Assembly: GCF_021365465.1 (NCBI RefSeq)
Contig: NZ_CP089932.1
Coordinates: 1,054,001-1,118,000, forward strand
Reading direction: 5' to 3'
DNA from: Erwinia tracheiphila
GTDB taxonomy: Bacteria; Pseudomonadota; Gammaproteobacteria; Enterobacterales; Enterobacteriaceae
Length of the DNA stretch: 64,000 nucleotides
Below, one piece after another: positions 56,366 through 64,000 of the stretch (position 1 is the stretch's first letter; each line of letters opens with the position of its first letter). Position numbers and translations under genes: made by a program. A model generated the notes under the pieces. That model was not told the DNA's origin and searched no databases. It was given only the letters and a program-made list of their open reading frames with translations.

Positions 56366-57217
56366 TTAAATATCACTCAGCGCTTCTTTTACACAATCTG
56401 AGATTGGCGTTGTTTTTCTTCCAATTAATTTTGATAGATTTCGTTCATCATTGAATAGTGCATCTTTTGATGCTCCAGTATCCCATGATGCAATTGCATC
56501 AGCAAAGTCTTTTGGAAGACCAGCTTTTTTCAAAGCTGAAGAATAATCATCTTCTGAAAGATTACAGTAAGGTGTTTCTTTTCCACTTTGCTTGGTTATT
56601 TCTTCGGAGAGATTTGTCAGTGTATAGAAATCATCCCCAGCAAGCTCATAAGTTTTTCCCTTATGCCCGCCTTGTGTTAAAGCGATGACTGCAGCTTCAG
56701 CATAATCTTTTCTAGGCGCAGATGATATTTTTCCGTTACCTGCACAGCCATAGAATGCGCCGAGTTGCAGTGCAGTTTTAATTGAATCAGTATAATTTTC
56801 TGAATACCAGCCATTACGAAGGATCGTGTAATCAATCCCTGAGTTTTTAATATCTAATTCTGTCTGAACATGCTCCGGAGCAAGATTTAATGGTGAGCTA
56901 TCAGCATATAAGAAGCTGGTGTAAACAATATGCTTCACGCCGGATTTTACTGCAGCATCGATAACATTTTTATGCTGGATTGCACGCTTCCCAATTTCAG
57001 TGGCTGAAATAATTAGTAATGTATCAATATTTTTTAGTGAATCAACCAGTTCTTCTGGCTTCGTGTAATCAAATTTACGAACAGTGACGCCAAAAGCATC
57101 AGCCTTTTCAGGTGTTCTTGCCAGAGCAATTATCTGTGATGGCGCTAATTTTTCTTTCAGTTTGTTAATAACCAGATGCCCTAACTTTCCGGTAGATCCT
57201 GTAATCGCAATTTTCAT
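56366..57217 (-). CDS. NmrA/QorB-type NAD(P)H-dependent quinone reductase
   Basis: A 283-residue atypical short-chain dehydrogenase like QorB (YtfG), which reduces quinones with NAD(P)H. The Rossmann start MKIAITGSTGKLGHLVINKL has the NAD(P) loop GSTGKLG; VKHIVYTSFLYAD, TILRNGWYSENY and YELAGDDFYTLTNLSEEI match the family. It is divergent from an HxlR regulator at 57319, the same pairing as qorB-qorR in other bacteria. AT-rich compared with the surrounding ICE genes, suggesting separate acquisition. Intact. Confidence 0.9.
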   Translation of the reverse strand: MKIAITGSTGKLGHLVINKLKEKLAPSQIIALARTPEKADAFGVTVRKFDYTKPEELVDSLKNIDTLLIISATEIGKRAIQHKNVIDAAVKSGVKHIVYTSFLYADSSPLNLAPEHVQTELDIKNSGIDYTILRNGWYSENYTDSIKTALQLGAFYGCAGNGKISSAPRKDYAEAAVIALTQGGHKGKTYELAGDDFYTLTNLSEEITKQSGKETPYCNLSEDDYSSALKKAGLPKDFADAIASWDTGASKDALFNDERNLSKLIGRKTTPISDCVKEALSDI

Positions 57218-57318
57218 GTCATCTCCATTTATCGTTCTTTCGTTGTATTCTTACAGTTCATTGGTTAATATACATGAAATGAAATTATTGGTAAGTACTT
57301 ATAAAAAGGTAAGTATAA

Positions 57319-57711
57319 TTGAACGCTAGCAAAGAGAAGCAAGTGACTGAAAATGAAATAAAAAAAAGCGACTGGATTCGTTGTGATGTTATGGCTAAAG
57401 GTTGCCCATCGAGAACTGTTTTGCAGCACCTAAGTAGTAAGTGGGGCTCTCTTATCGTTGTTGCTTTGTTATCAGAGACGCATCGGTTTAGTAGTTTGAA
57501 GAGAAAAATTGATGGCATAAGTGAAAAAATACTATCCCAAAACTTACAGTTACTTGAGTGTGATGGTATGGTAATAAGGCATTCATTTAATGAAATCCCC
57601 CCTCATGTGGAGTATTCCCTTACAACACTTGGTAAAGATGTCGCTATAAAGTTACAGGAGTTGATTTTTATTATTGAATCCAGCCAGGAGTTTGTTCTAA
57701 ACAAAAAATAG
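57319..57711 (+). CDS. HxlR-family transcriptional regulator
   Basis: A 130-residue winged-helix regulator: CDVMAKGCPSRTVLQHLSSK, then WGSLIVVALLSETHRFSSLK, ISEKILSQNLQLLECDGMVI and the wing PPHVEYSLTTLGKDV. HxlR proteins with an N-terminal Cys (as here, IRCDV) often sense electrophiles or quinones and control a divergent reductase. Divergent placement 101 bases from the QorB-like gene supports that role here. Same AT-rich composition. Intact. Confidence 0.9.
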   Translation: MNASKEKQVTENEIKKSDWIRCDVMAKGCPSRTVLQHLSSKWGSLIVVALLSETHRFSSLKRKIDGISEKILSQNLQLLECDGMVIRHSFNEIPPHVEYSLTTLGKDVAIKLQELIFIIESSQEFVLNKK

Positions 57712-57719
57712 GGATTTAA

Positions 57720-57933
57720 ATGAAAATAGCTAATTTCCAAACAAAATGGTTTTATTTCAAGGGGGTCTGCTGTGGGAGATAACCATGATTGGTTGGTTAT
57801 TGTTCATTGGGATAGCGTTAAGGATGCAGAGGCGTCTATGAGTTCATTTATTGACGCCCCGGCCGCAAAAAAAATCATGAATAGTATTGATGCGAGCTCA
57901 ATGAAAATGAGTAGATATGTAAAAAAAGATTAA
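57720..57933 (+). pseudogene. antibiotic-biosynthesis-monooxygenase-like fragment, frameshifted
   Basis: ATG 57720 opens KIANFQTKWFYFKG. After a shift at the GGGGG run (57761-57765) the reading continues SAVGDNHDWLVIVHWDSVKD and AEASMSSFIDAPAAKKIMNS, then IDASSMKMSRYVKKD to a TAA at 57931. The W-x-S-x3-A-x-ASM...F...ID...M.M pattern resembles ABM-fold monooxygenases, which often sit beside quinone reductase genes. Too short and broken to work. Confidence 0.5.
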
Positions 57934-57960
57934 TAATTTATTCTCAAAGTTGAGGTTTCT

Positions 57961-58980
57961 ATGAAGTCTTCAAAAAAAATAGCTTTTATGGCAGTTTTAT
58001 CTTTTTCCATACTATCACAAGTTTCACTAGCTCAGGTTGATATCATGAATGATAAAGAATTTAATGAGGTTAGAGAGCATTTTAAATCTGATTTTCCAGG
58101 TATTCCTGATAAGGATGTGTTGCAGTACTTAAAAGATGCTGGTAACTATAAACCAGCGCCTGAACTTTTAAGTTTGAGTGGTGTTCCTAAGGGGGAAATA
58201 ACCGAGCATACTTTAGTGGGAAGTAAAGCTTACCCTGATGCAGAACATAAATACTGGATTTATATTCCAGCTAATTATAATGACAAAAAACCCACAAGGC
58301 TGATGGTTTTTTTAGATGGTAAATCTTATTTAGAGTATGGAAAGGATAAGAAGTATTCATTTCCAGTACCTAATGCTTTAGATAATTTGATTTATCAAAA
58401 ACAAATCCCATCAGTTATAGCGGTATTTATTGATCCAGGTAGTAAAGGGGATGGGCTACCTATTTATGGCGGCAAGGATAATAGAAGTTTGGAGTATGAC
58501 TCAGCTGATGGAAAATATGCTAACTTCTTAGTTGATGAGGTTTTGCCTCTGGTTCAGAGTAGATACAATATAGCTAAAGATCCTGAGTGTCGTGCAGTCA
58601 TGGGGGCTAGTTCTGGAGGTTCTGGAGCTTTTGGTGTGGCCTGGCATAGGCCTGATGCCTTCAGGAAAGTTATTTCCTCAATAGGTAGCTATGTTAATAT
58701 TCGTGGTTCTGACTATTATATTTCTGCAGTAAGGCAAGAAGAAAAAAAACCTATAAAAGTGTTTTTACAGGATGGTAAAAATGAGATCGATACGGTTTTT
58801 GGTAACTGGAAATTAGCCAATGAACAAATGGCATCATCTTTGGATTATAAGGGCTATGACTATAGATTTGAGCAAGGTGATGGGGGACACAATTATGTTC
58901 ACATGGCCTCTTTGGCTGGAGATGCATTTCGCTGGATATGGAATGATAAGGCAGATGAAGATAGCTGTATTATAAAATAA
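57961..58980 (+). CDS. exported esterase-D/Fes-like hydrolase
   Basis: A 339-residue alpha/beta hydrolase with signal peptide (KKIAFMAVLSFSILSQVSLAQ). The nucleophile elbow is GASSGGSGAF, the oxyanion region PTRLMVFLDGKSYLEYGKD, and the catalytic His is probably in GDGGHNYVHMASL near the end, as in the enterochelin esterase/esterase-D family (Pfam PF00756). It should act in the periplasm or outside; the substrate is unknown. AT-rich like the two preceding genes, and part of the same island. Intact. Confidence 0.85.
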   Translation: MKSSKKIAFMAVLSFSILSQVSLAQVDIMNDKEFNEVREHFKSDFPGIPDKDVLQYLKDAGNYKPAPELLSLSGVPKGEITEHTLVGSKAYPDAEHKYWIYIPANYNDKKPTRLMVFLDGKSYLEYGKDKKYSFPVPNALDNLIYQKQIPSVIAVFIDPGSKGDGLPIYGGKDNRSLEYDSADGKYANFLVDEVLPLVQSRYNIAKDPECRAVMGASSGGSGAFGVAWHRPDAFRKVISSIGSYVNIRGSDYYISAVRQEEKKPIKVFLQDGKNEIDTVFGNWKLANEQMASSLDYKGYDYRFEQGDGGHNYVHMASLAGDAFRWIWNDKADEDSCIIK

Positions 58981-59161
58981 ATGAAATAAGGTACGCATAA
59001 TAAATTTATTTTGTTATGCGTATTCTATAAAATAGCAATGGCTTTTTTACATAACATCTCTTACCGGTACCGCTGAAACGCGCTCAGGGCGCAAAACCGC
59101 TCCGAGCCTCAGAACACACCGCTTTACCCCGAAAAAACGCCAGAATCGTGGAGGGTAAATT

Positions 59162-59419
59162 TTACCCGACTGCATAATCCAGATTATTAATGTTTTCCTC
59201 AAGCAGCGCCTTTTCTCCGGACACACAGTCATCATCAAAGTATGCATCGCCCTGAGGATTCATGATGGCGTACATGAATGGTTTATCCCTTTTCGTTTCG
59301 GGGCCTGACAGTTCTGCGCTGACAATGCTTTCCAGCGTCTCAATATGGGCCAGTAACGCATTAATATCTGCATTATTCAGTTTTCGGCAGCGTTCTGATA
59401 TGCCGGGCGAGGGTTTCAT
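59162..59419 (-). CDS. small accessory protein, unknown
   Basis: An 85-residue acidic protein (ADINALLAHIETLESIVSAE, MNPQGDAYFDDDCVSGEK) with no known motif. It lies downstream of the methyltransferase cluster in the same direction. Typical of plasmid or phage accessory genes. Confidence 0.5.
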   Translation of the reverse strand: MKPSPGISERCRKLNNADINALLAHIETLESIVSAELSGPETKRDKPFMYAIMNPQGDAYFDDDCVSGEKALLEENINNLDYAVG

Positions 59420-59488
59420 TATTTTTTCTCCGGTACGGTGAAAAGCTACGGCTGCTGGCTCAGCGGTTGAGTTTTATAGTATGTGCGC

Positions 59489-60148
59489 TCAGGCATTTTC
59501 AGTGTCCTCTTTAAGAAGGCTTAATGCGTATGAAATTGCATCAGCTTCAGCCAGTAGCCCCTCTTTTCTCAGCGCATCTGCCCTGACCATGAGAACGCTG
59601 ATGGCTTTTTCTGTTGCGCTCATTTCCTGAGAGTCTTTCAGAAAAAGGAGCCAGTGGGTCTTATCCGCTTTGCCGGTGCGCTGCCAGATCGAAGGCTGCT
59701 GCGGTGTCAGAGCGATAATCATGCTGACGGGGATTTGCGTTTCATTCCATTTGAATACGAGCGTACCCTGGGGGCGTAATACCCGAAATGCCTCGCTGAA
59801 ACCCTGCCGGATATCGTCCTGCCAGGTCTCCCGATTTAACGCGCCGTATTTTTTACCCATCCATGATTTTTTGCCGACGCGCATAAGGTGGGGCGGGTCG
59901 AAGATTACCTGGGAAAATGAACCGTCAGCGAAAGGCAAAGCACGGAAGTCAGCAATAACGTCCGGCATGATGTGCAGTTTACGGCCATCGCACAGCGTAT
60001 GATGCTCACAACGAATATCAGTGAATACGGCGCGTTTGTCTTTCTTATTCAGCCAGAACATCCGCGAACCACAGCACATGTCCAGGATGGTGTGCCCATG
60101 AACTGATGCCACTGTGGTTGCGGGGCAGGGGACGCCGAATTTAATCAT
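59489..60148 (-). CDS. phage-type class I SAM-dependent methyltransferase
   Basis: From MIKFGVPCPATTVASVHGHT the protein has the SAM-binding motif TILDMCCGSRMFW and the catalytic-type VIFDPPHLMRVG, plus FRVLRPQGTLVFKWNE. This layout belongs to small phage/plasmid methyltransferases whose substrate (DNA or other) is not certain. I use ATG 60148, preceded by AAAGGTG and overlapping the upstream stop, not the longer frame from 60253, which runs through the neighbour gene. Intact. Confidence 0.8.
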   Translation of the reverse strand: MIKFGVPCPATTVASVHGHTILDMCCGSRMFWLNKKDKRAVFTDIRCEHHTLCDGRKLHIMPDVIADFRALPFADGSFSQVIFDPPHLMRVGKKSWMGKKYGALNRETWQDDIRQGFSEAFRVLRPQGTLVFKWNETQIPVSMIIALTPQQPSIWQRTGKADKTHWLLFLKDSQEMSATEKAISVLMVRADALRKEGLLAEADAISYALSLLKEDTENA

Positions 60149-60416
60149 GCACATCACCTTTTTCCCCGGACATAATTGCGATTGCGTAATCGTTGCCACG
60201 CAGAACACGCACTGCCCGGGTGTATTCAGGCACGAGTCTGTCTTCGAACGCATTCAACGCGGTGGAACAAAAATTCATCTCTGTCTCATCATCGTTTTTG
60301 TAAGCAAAAGAGCACATCATCGGTATCCGGTAAGTTTTACAGATCGTGATGATTTGCGTCATCAGCGGAGCAATCTGCTCGTCATAAACGTTCTCGTGGT
60401 CAAAATATTCAGGCAT
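60141..60416 (-). CDS. small phage/plasmid-like protein, unknown
   Basis: A 91-residue protein (MPEYFDHENVYDEQIAPLMT, RIPMMCSFAYKNDDETEMNF) whose ends overlap both neighbours by about 8 bases. The tight overlaps argue that it is real. I recognise no function. Confidence 0.6.
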   Translation of the reverse strand: MPEYFDHENVYDEQIAPLMTQIITICKTYRIPMMCSFAYKNDDETEMNFCSTALNAFEDRLVPEYTRAVRVLRGNDYAIAIMSGEKGDVHD

Positions 60417-60687
60417 CGTCGCCTCCCTGCGCGCGGTCTAATCGCTCAATTTCAGCCAGGAGTAACGCCGCCGCTTTCACCAGGTTACGGCGGTAATCTT
60501 TCGGTTTGAAGCAACCATCATGCCAGTCAGCTGGCCAGTAATTTTCAGCCTCCATCGGTTCGATATAGCTGATGGCCGCCGCTGCCAGTTCGTTGCCAAC
60601 ATAAGTATCATCATGCTGAGTTGAATATCCTTTTACTGAATGCTGACGCTGGCGTTCAGCAATAACGTCATTAATTGCCGTGCTCAT
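60409..60687 (-). CDS. conserved phage-type protein
   Basis: A 92-residue protein of a family common in enterobacterial prophages: INDVIAERQRQHSVKGYSTQ, HDDTYVGNELAAAAISYIEP, then WPADWHDGCFKPKDYRR and NLVKAAALLLAEIERLDRA. Function unknown. First gene of the three-gene overlapping cluster ending with the methyltransferase. Confidence 0.7.
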   Translation of the reverse strand: MSTAINDVIAERQRQHSVKGYSTQHDDTYVGNELAAAAISYIEPMEAENYWPADWHDGCFKPKDYRRNLVKAAALLLAEIERLDRAQGGDDA

Positions 60688-60724
60688 TTCATCTCTCCCT
60701 CTGAGAGGTGCTGATATGGTTATT

Positions 60725-60988
60725 TTATATTTCCGCTGGGGAAGTTTTAATTTCGTCTGTCAGCTGGATAATTAATTTTGCAATTTTGTATATACGCATA
60801 CCTTCATCATTGAGAACTTTATTGCGCCCCTTTCTGATAAACAGTGGCTTTCCAAGTTGCTCTTCAAATAGTGCCATCTGCTGTGATAATGCGGATTGTG
60901 TACGATTGAGTTCTGTAGCAGCCGATAGGAATGTTCCTCTTTCTTTGATAAAGACAAGGCTGCGTAATACACCAGTATCAATATTCAT
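60725..60988 (-). pseudogene. LysR-family regulator, N-terminal fragment
   Basis: Only the DNA-binding half remains (87 residues): VLRSLVFIKERGTFLSAATE, LNRTQSALSQQMALFEEQLG and KPLFIRKGRNKVLNDEGMRI. LysR regulators are about 300 residues; the effector domain is missing and the frame ends in unrelated sequence. It is probably a remnant, though a DNA-binding stub could interfere with a full-length relative. Confidence 0.75.
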
Positions 60989-61054
60989 TTCGTAGACCCG
61001 TCACTGAGTTAGCCATCATCAAGTTGTTTTTGTATTACCGGATCGCACCCATCA

Positions 61055-61279
61055 TCAGGGGCTAAAGGCTGTTGATGAGCAGACTTCAGCCCCGCTACCC
61101 CACCCAACAGCATGCACCCCTGTCGCTGAGGATAATCTGTGATGGCAGTCCAGAATGCACTGACTCTGGCCATTCTCTTTTTGCGTATAAACGCGCCAGA
61201 ATTGCGCTTTATCACCGCAGCAGTTTTCATAATGACCGTCAGCGTCAGCTCTAACGCTGGCTATATAATATTTTTCCAT
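61055..61279 (-). CDS. possible small accessory ORF
   Basis: A 74-residue frame (MEKYYIASVRADADGHYENC, CGDKAQFWRVYTQKENGQSQ) with a natural-looking start but an ending that may be frameshifted (overlapping frame to 61009). Family not recognised; weak evidence. Confidence 0.3.
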   Translation of the reverse strand: MEKYYIASVRADADGHYENCCGDKAQFWRVYTQKENGQSQCILDCHHRLSSATGVHAVGWGSGAEVCSSTAFSP

Positions 61280-61392
61280 TTCACTGAATCTCTGGTTTTT
61301 GTTCTCATGGGCGAACTTTGCTCATCAGTCTAAAGAAGTTTCAGAGCACATTATTTTTCAGGCGTGATACAGGAAATAAAACTCTCAGGTAT

Positions 61393-61626
61393 CTATTTGG
61401 GGTGAAGTAATGGCCATTTCCCTCCATTTTCCATAATTGCCTTTATAGACTCTTCCGGGTGATTATGACTGTACTCTCCCCAATAACGTTTTATTACAGA
61501 GCCATCGATTACCTGAATAAATGCATATAATCTGGACTGACTGTCTGACAGAATACATTTGCATCGGGAATTGTTACTGTCATACATCAACCCGTTAATT
61601 TCGATTTTGATGCTAATTGCAGCCAT
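61393..61626 (-). CDS. small accessory protein, unknown
   Basis: A 77-residue frame (MAAISIKIEINGLMYDSNNS, YAFIQVIDGSVIKRYWGEYS) in the same direction as its neighbours, AT-rich, with no motif I recognise. Confidence 0.4.
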   Translation of the reverse strand: MAAISIKIEINGLMYDSNNSRCKCILSDSQSRLYAFIQVIDGSVIKRYWGEYSHNHPEESIKAIMENGGKWPLLHPK

Positions 61627-61668
61627 TTCTTTGACCTCATGATTTAAATTTTCTGGATTCAGAAGTGT

Positions 61669-62232
61669 CTACCCGCCATGACGCGCCACGTCCGGAATTT
61701 GCTTCCACAATCTTGCGGTCCATGATTCTTTCAGATGTGCAGGACTGGATGAGCGGTAGTGCGCCGTAATTACGCTGGTCCGGCCATTTCCCGTCACCTC
61801 CAGAGTCAGCCGATCGTCTCCTGCCCGGTTCCTGCTCATGCGGTAGTAACTGCCCGGCCGCGCCTGCCAGCTCGTCCCTTCTGAAATGGCGGATGCCGAC
61901 CAGCCGGCGTTGCCCTGGCCACTGTTACGTGCGGCGGTGACGTCATCCTCTGATACAAACCCGTAATGTTCCTTGAGGCGCATGGCCACCGTATCCACGG
62001 GGACAGGTATCGTACCGGACTGCCAGCTGACCTCGTTGCGTGCCGGCGATTCTTCTGTTGTGCCGGTATGTTGCTGAGTGCCGGGATTAAGCCGTCGGGG
62101 AATATCGTTGAGCCTGAAATCATCAGGAATACTGCTGCACCCCGTCAGTGAGAGCATCAACGTGAGGATAGTCGGCGCTGCGGATGCTATCAGCGCCGGG
62201 GTAATGCCGTGCATCATCATTTTTATTTTCAT
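61669..62232 (-). CDS. exported lipoprotein, unknown
   Basis: From MKIKMMMHGITPALIASAAP the product has a hydrophobic signal and lipobox LSLTGC, so it should be lipid-anchored. I chose ATG 62232, behind AAAGGT, over the in-frame ATG 62289. The mature 150 residues have a basic middle and a C-terminal segment (YYRMSRNRAGDDRLTLEVTG) with a beta-rich look. Family unknown; the setting suggests a plasmid or ICE surface protein. Confidence 0.65.
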   Translation of the reverse strand: MKIKMMMHGITPALIASAAPTILTLMLSLTGCSSIPDDFRLNDIPRRLNPGTQQHTGTTEESPARNEVSWQSGTIPVPVDTVAMRLKEHYGFVSEDDVTAARNSGQGNAGWSASAISEGTSWQARPGSYYRMSRNRAGDDRLTLEVTGNGRTSVITAHYRSSSPAHLKESWTARLWKQIPDVARHGG

Positions 62233-62340
62233 CAACGGTGACCTTTTATTATTTTCGACAAGGGGATTCCCTGATGCTGACGCACCCAATTTTTAAATAT
62301 TTGCTAATGGTTTATTTTTATTCTTTTATGACCGAACTTT

Positions 62341-63309
62341 TTAAATGAATTTTTCTGCGTAATTTTCCCATTCCGGCGTTATATACGCTTCCGGGTTTTT
62401 AATTCCCCGCAGTTCATCATCCTGCCAGAGGGAATCGAAATACCGGTTTTCATAATGTTTATCCAGCGCATCAGAGATGGATAAGGGTATTTCACTGCCA
62501 TCTTTAAGTCGGGCGTAAAGATATTCCGGTGCCAGCCGGGTGCTGACGTCTCCCAGCCATGCCTCTCTTCTCAGCGTTTCACAAAAGGCCAGAAACGCAT
62601 CCGTGCCTTTATTTTCCTCACCGGCATTGTGCATTAATCCGCTGAAGACATTCACACGCAGCCAGATGCCATTAATTTGCTTCAGACGAAAAATACTGAC
62701 CGCAATATCATCAGTGCCTGTGCCCGGCTGCGGGAATTTTCTGTCACGGCGCACCAGGCGGATTTCCGGGATACCGGGTTCCCCTTCAGAAGACAGGTGT
62801 GTGGCCACCTCCCGCCAGTCTGATATGACGACCGGCCTGACGGGGCGGTCGTTCGTGCCGTCGAGCCAGGCGGATGACACGCCCGTCCAGGCGGCAATCT
62901 GCCTGATGACCGGCGCGGTCAGGTGGTCCAGCGTACTTTCGCGGCTTTCCAGCACGCTCAGCCTGATATTCAGCTCTGCCAGCATCGTGGCCACGCTGTG
63001 TACGCTCAGGCGGTGGGCGTCCATCAGCTGCCAGAACCGGTCATAAATGCGTGTGATCGCCGCGAGTTCAGGCATCAACGTCTCGGTCATCACGCCCTCC
63101 ATCAGGGTATTCACCAGCTCGGCGGCTGAGATGCCCAGATTGCGCGATACCTCCGTGATAAACGTCCTGACGGCGGGGCGAAAGCGGATAGCAACCGGTG
63201 CGCCGGCTGTTTTTTTGCCGTCCGCAACCCGCCGGACCAGCTGCTGCATCTCCTCATTCTGCCCCAGTGCCATGCGGGAGATGAGGGTGGTAAGATTATG
63301 ACGGTTCAT
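62341..63309 (-). CDS. accessory-element protein with RHH-like N-terminus, unknown
   Basis: A 322-residue cytosolic protein. Residues ~38-72 (VAIRFRPAVRTFITEVSRNL, GISAAELVNTLMEGVM) look like a ribbon-helix-helix DNA-binding segment, and ~125-150 (TAPVIRQIAAWTGVSSAWLD) like a helix-turn-helix. This suggests a plasmid/ICE regulator or replication accessory, but I cannot name it. A possible small gene upstream (63296-63562) overlaps its start. Confidence 0.65.
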   Translation of the reverse strand: MNRHNLTTLISRMALGQNEEMQQLVRRVADGKKTAGAPVAIRFRPAVRTFITEVSRNLGISAAELVNTLMEGVMTETLMPELAAITRIYDRFWQLMDAHRLSVHSVATMLAELNIRLSVLESRESTLDHLTAPVIRQIAAWTGVSSAWLDGTNDRPVRPVVISDWREVATHLSSEGEPGIPEIRLVRRDRKFPQPGTGTDDIAVSIFRLKQINGIWLRVNVFSGLMHNAGEENKGTDAFLAFCETLRREAWLGDVSTRLAPEYLYARLKDGSEIPLSISDALDKHYENRYFDSLWQDDELRGIKNPEAYITPEWENYAEKFI

Positions 63310-63562
63310 AGTTCCCCTGGTGTTGGTCCGTATCCTGCGCTGAGGCCGTGCGCCCCGGTTGTATCCGCTGTGATGACACTACCAGGCCGGTCAGCGCCTG
63401 TATAACGGATAAATTCGATCGTTCAGATCGACTATATTCATGTAGCCAGTGTGAAGAAGCCTGAATGTTTTCAACAGGCGAAATTATTTTTTGCTGCTGA
63501 AAGATTTCCGGCGGATAACCATCACCGGCCAGGCTTCCCGGAAGGCCGGACGCCAGCGCCAC
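63296..63562 (-). CDS. possible small ORF upstream of the RHH-like gene
   Basis: An 88-residue frame (MALASGLPGSLAGDGYPPEI, SRSERSNLSVIQALTGLVVS) whose stop overlaps the start of the next gene, as in a coupled pair. No known family; may be spurious. Confidence 0.3.
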   Translation of the reverse strand: MALASGLPGSLAGDGYPPEIFQQQKIISPVENIQASSHWLHEYSRSERSNLSVIQALTGLVVSSQRIQPGRTASAQDTDQHQGNYEPS

Positions 63563-63688
63563 TGGCTATTGCCGGTTCGGACGGCTAATTATGTCACCGT
63601 TTCACATGCTCCAGCCTGCTGACCCTAAAGGTAAAAAATTGTAGAATTCTGCATACCAGGCCAGTACGTTCAAATAAGGAAACAGGGA

Positions 63689-64000
63689 ATGCTTGAACTC
63701 TTTGATGTCAGCTATGACGAACTGAAAACCACACGGTCAGAAGAACTCTACCGGTTGCGGAAAACAACCTTTAGTGACCGACTCGGGTGGGAAGTATTGT
63801 GCACCCAGGGAATGGAATCAGATGAGTTTGACGGGGACGGGACACGCTATATTCTTGGCCTGTCTGGGGACACGCTGGTTTGCAGCGTGAGATTTACTGG
63901 GCTTGAGCGGCCGAACATGATCACACACACTTTTAACGCCTGTTTCAACACTGTCAAACTACCGGACACGGGGATTGAGTCCAGCCGTTTTTTTGTAGAT
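63689..64000 (+). CDS. acyl-homoserine-lactone synthase (EsaI/ExpI type), partial
   Basis: LuxI-family enzyme making the quorum signal from acyl-ACP and SAM. The visible 104 residues, MLELFDVSYDELKTTRSEEL onward, align closely with EsaI. Conserved Arg and acidic residues are present in LRKTTFSDRLGWEV, GMESDEFDGDGTRYIL and VCSVRF, and the ESSRFFVD motif is reached at the window edge. ATG 63689 is preceded by AAGGAAACAGGGA. The partner LuxR gene is probably beyond the window (convergent in Pantoea/Erwinia). Neighbouring genes are accessory-type, so it may be carried on a mobile segment. Confidence 0.93.
   Translation, partial: MLELFDVSYDELKTTRSEELYRLRKTTFSDRLGWEVLCTQGMESDEFDGDGTRYILGLSGDTLVCSVRFTGLERPNMITHTFNACFNTVKLPDTGIESSRFFVD

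Noticed and set aside
61009..61230. Second small reverse frame overlapping 61055-61279
   Set aside because: Only one of the two frames can be native; neither has a family, and the other has the better start.

Overview
The window reads as an enterobacterial plant-associated genome of the Erwinia/Pantoea group. The evidence is proBA next to a phoE-type porin remnant, a complete ula gene set, yhgN-asd, an EsaI-like AHL synthase, and a type III effector behind an Erwinia-type hrp box. The density of insertion sequences and broken genes (IS1 x2, an IS91-family element x3, ISL3, IS200/IS605, IS110, IS6-like, and more than fifteen pseudogenes) fits a host-restricted plant pathogen undergoing genome decay. 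Erwinia tracheiphila is my best guess, by inference only.

Layout. 1-367: 5' end of an IS91-family copy. 395-814: decayed PhoE-like porin. 1053-3425: proBA. 3509-4036: dead LysE/RhtB exporter joined to a phage HNH nuclease. 4565-14816: an anaerobic fumarate locus with class I fumarase, a DASS carrier, a perfect FNR box, an NADH:fumarate-reductase-like flavoprotein broken by IS1, its intact ApbE flavinyltransferase, and wrecked CitB/CitA-type and RpiR regulators. 15204-24069: L-ascorbate utilisation (ulaR, ulaG, ulaABCDEF), with ulaA cut precisely by an IS91-family copy. 24230-28137: a graveyard of MFS, FUSC and sugar-porter genes plus an IS110 remnant, surrounding an intact fluoride riboswitch-crcB unit. 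28139-29872: IS200/IS605 with a tnpB stopped by one codon.

29891-37687 is the most striking part. A GC-rich 2430-residue SKWP-repeat (RipS/XopAD-type) type III effector sits behind a perfect hrp box, and the two together are bracketed by a 19-bp perfect inverted repeat. The effector carries about twenty 42-residue OPR/HEAT-like units, a possible RAP-like segment, an acidic DxDGD motif and a C-terminal segment resembling a RelA/SpoT nucleotidyltransferase.

38073-43481: IS6-like and tnpB scraps, a periplasmic lactonase whose signal peptide is separated from its mature domain by an ISL3 element, then yhgN and asd. 43521-44286: a second IS1 without target duplication, marking a rearrangement junction. 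44399-52513: a ParE-type toxin-antitoxin pair and a damaged block of an SPI-7/PFGI-like ICE conjugation system, with an intact VirB4-like ATPase but fused, truncated and missing small genes. 52725-54224: an HNH toxin-immunity pair whose toxin is now fused to the third IS91-family copy. 56033-63562: accessory plasmid/ICE/phage-like genes, including an AT-rich qorB-HxlR-esterase island, a phage-like methyltransferase cluster and a lipoprotein. 63689-end: the start of an AHL synthase gene.
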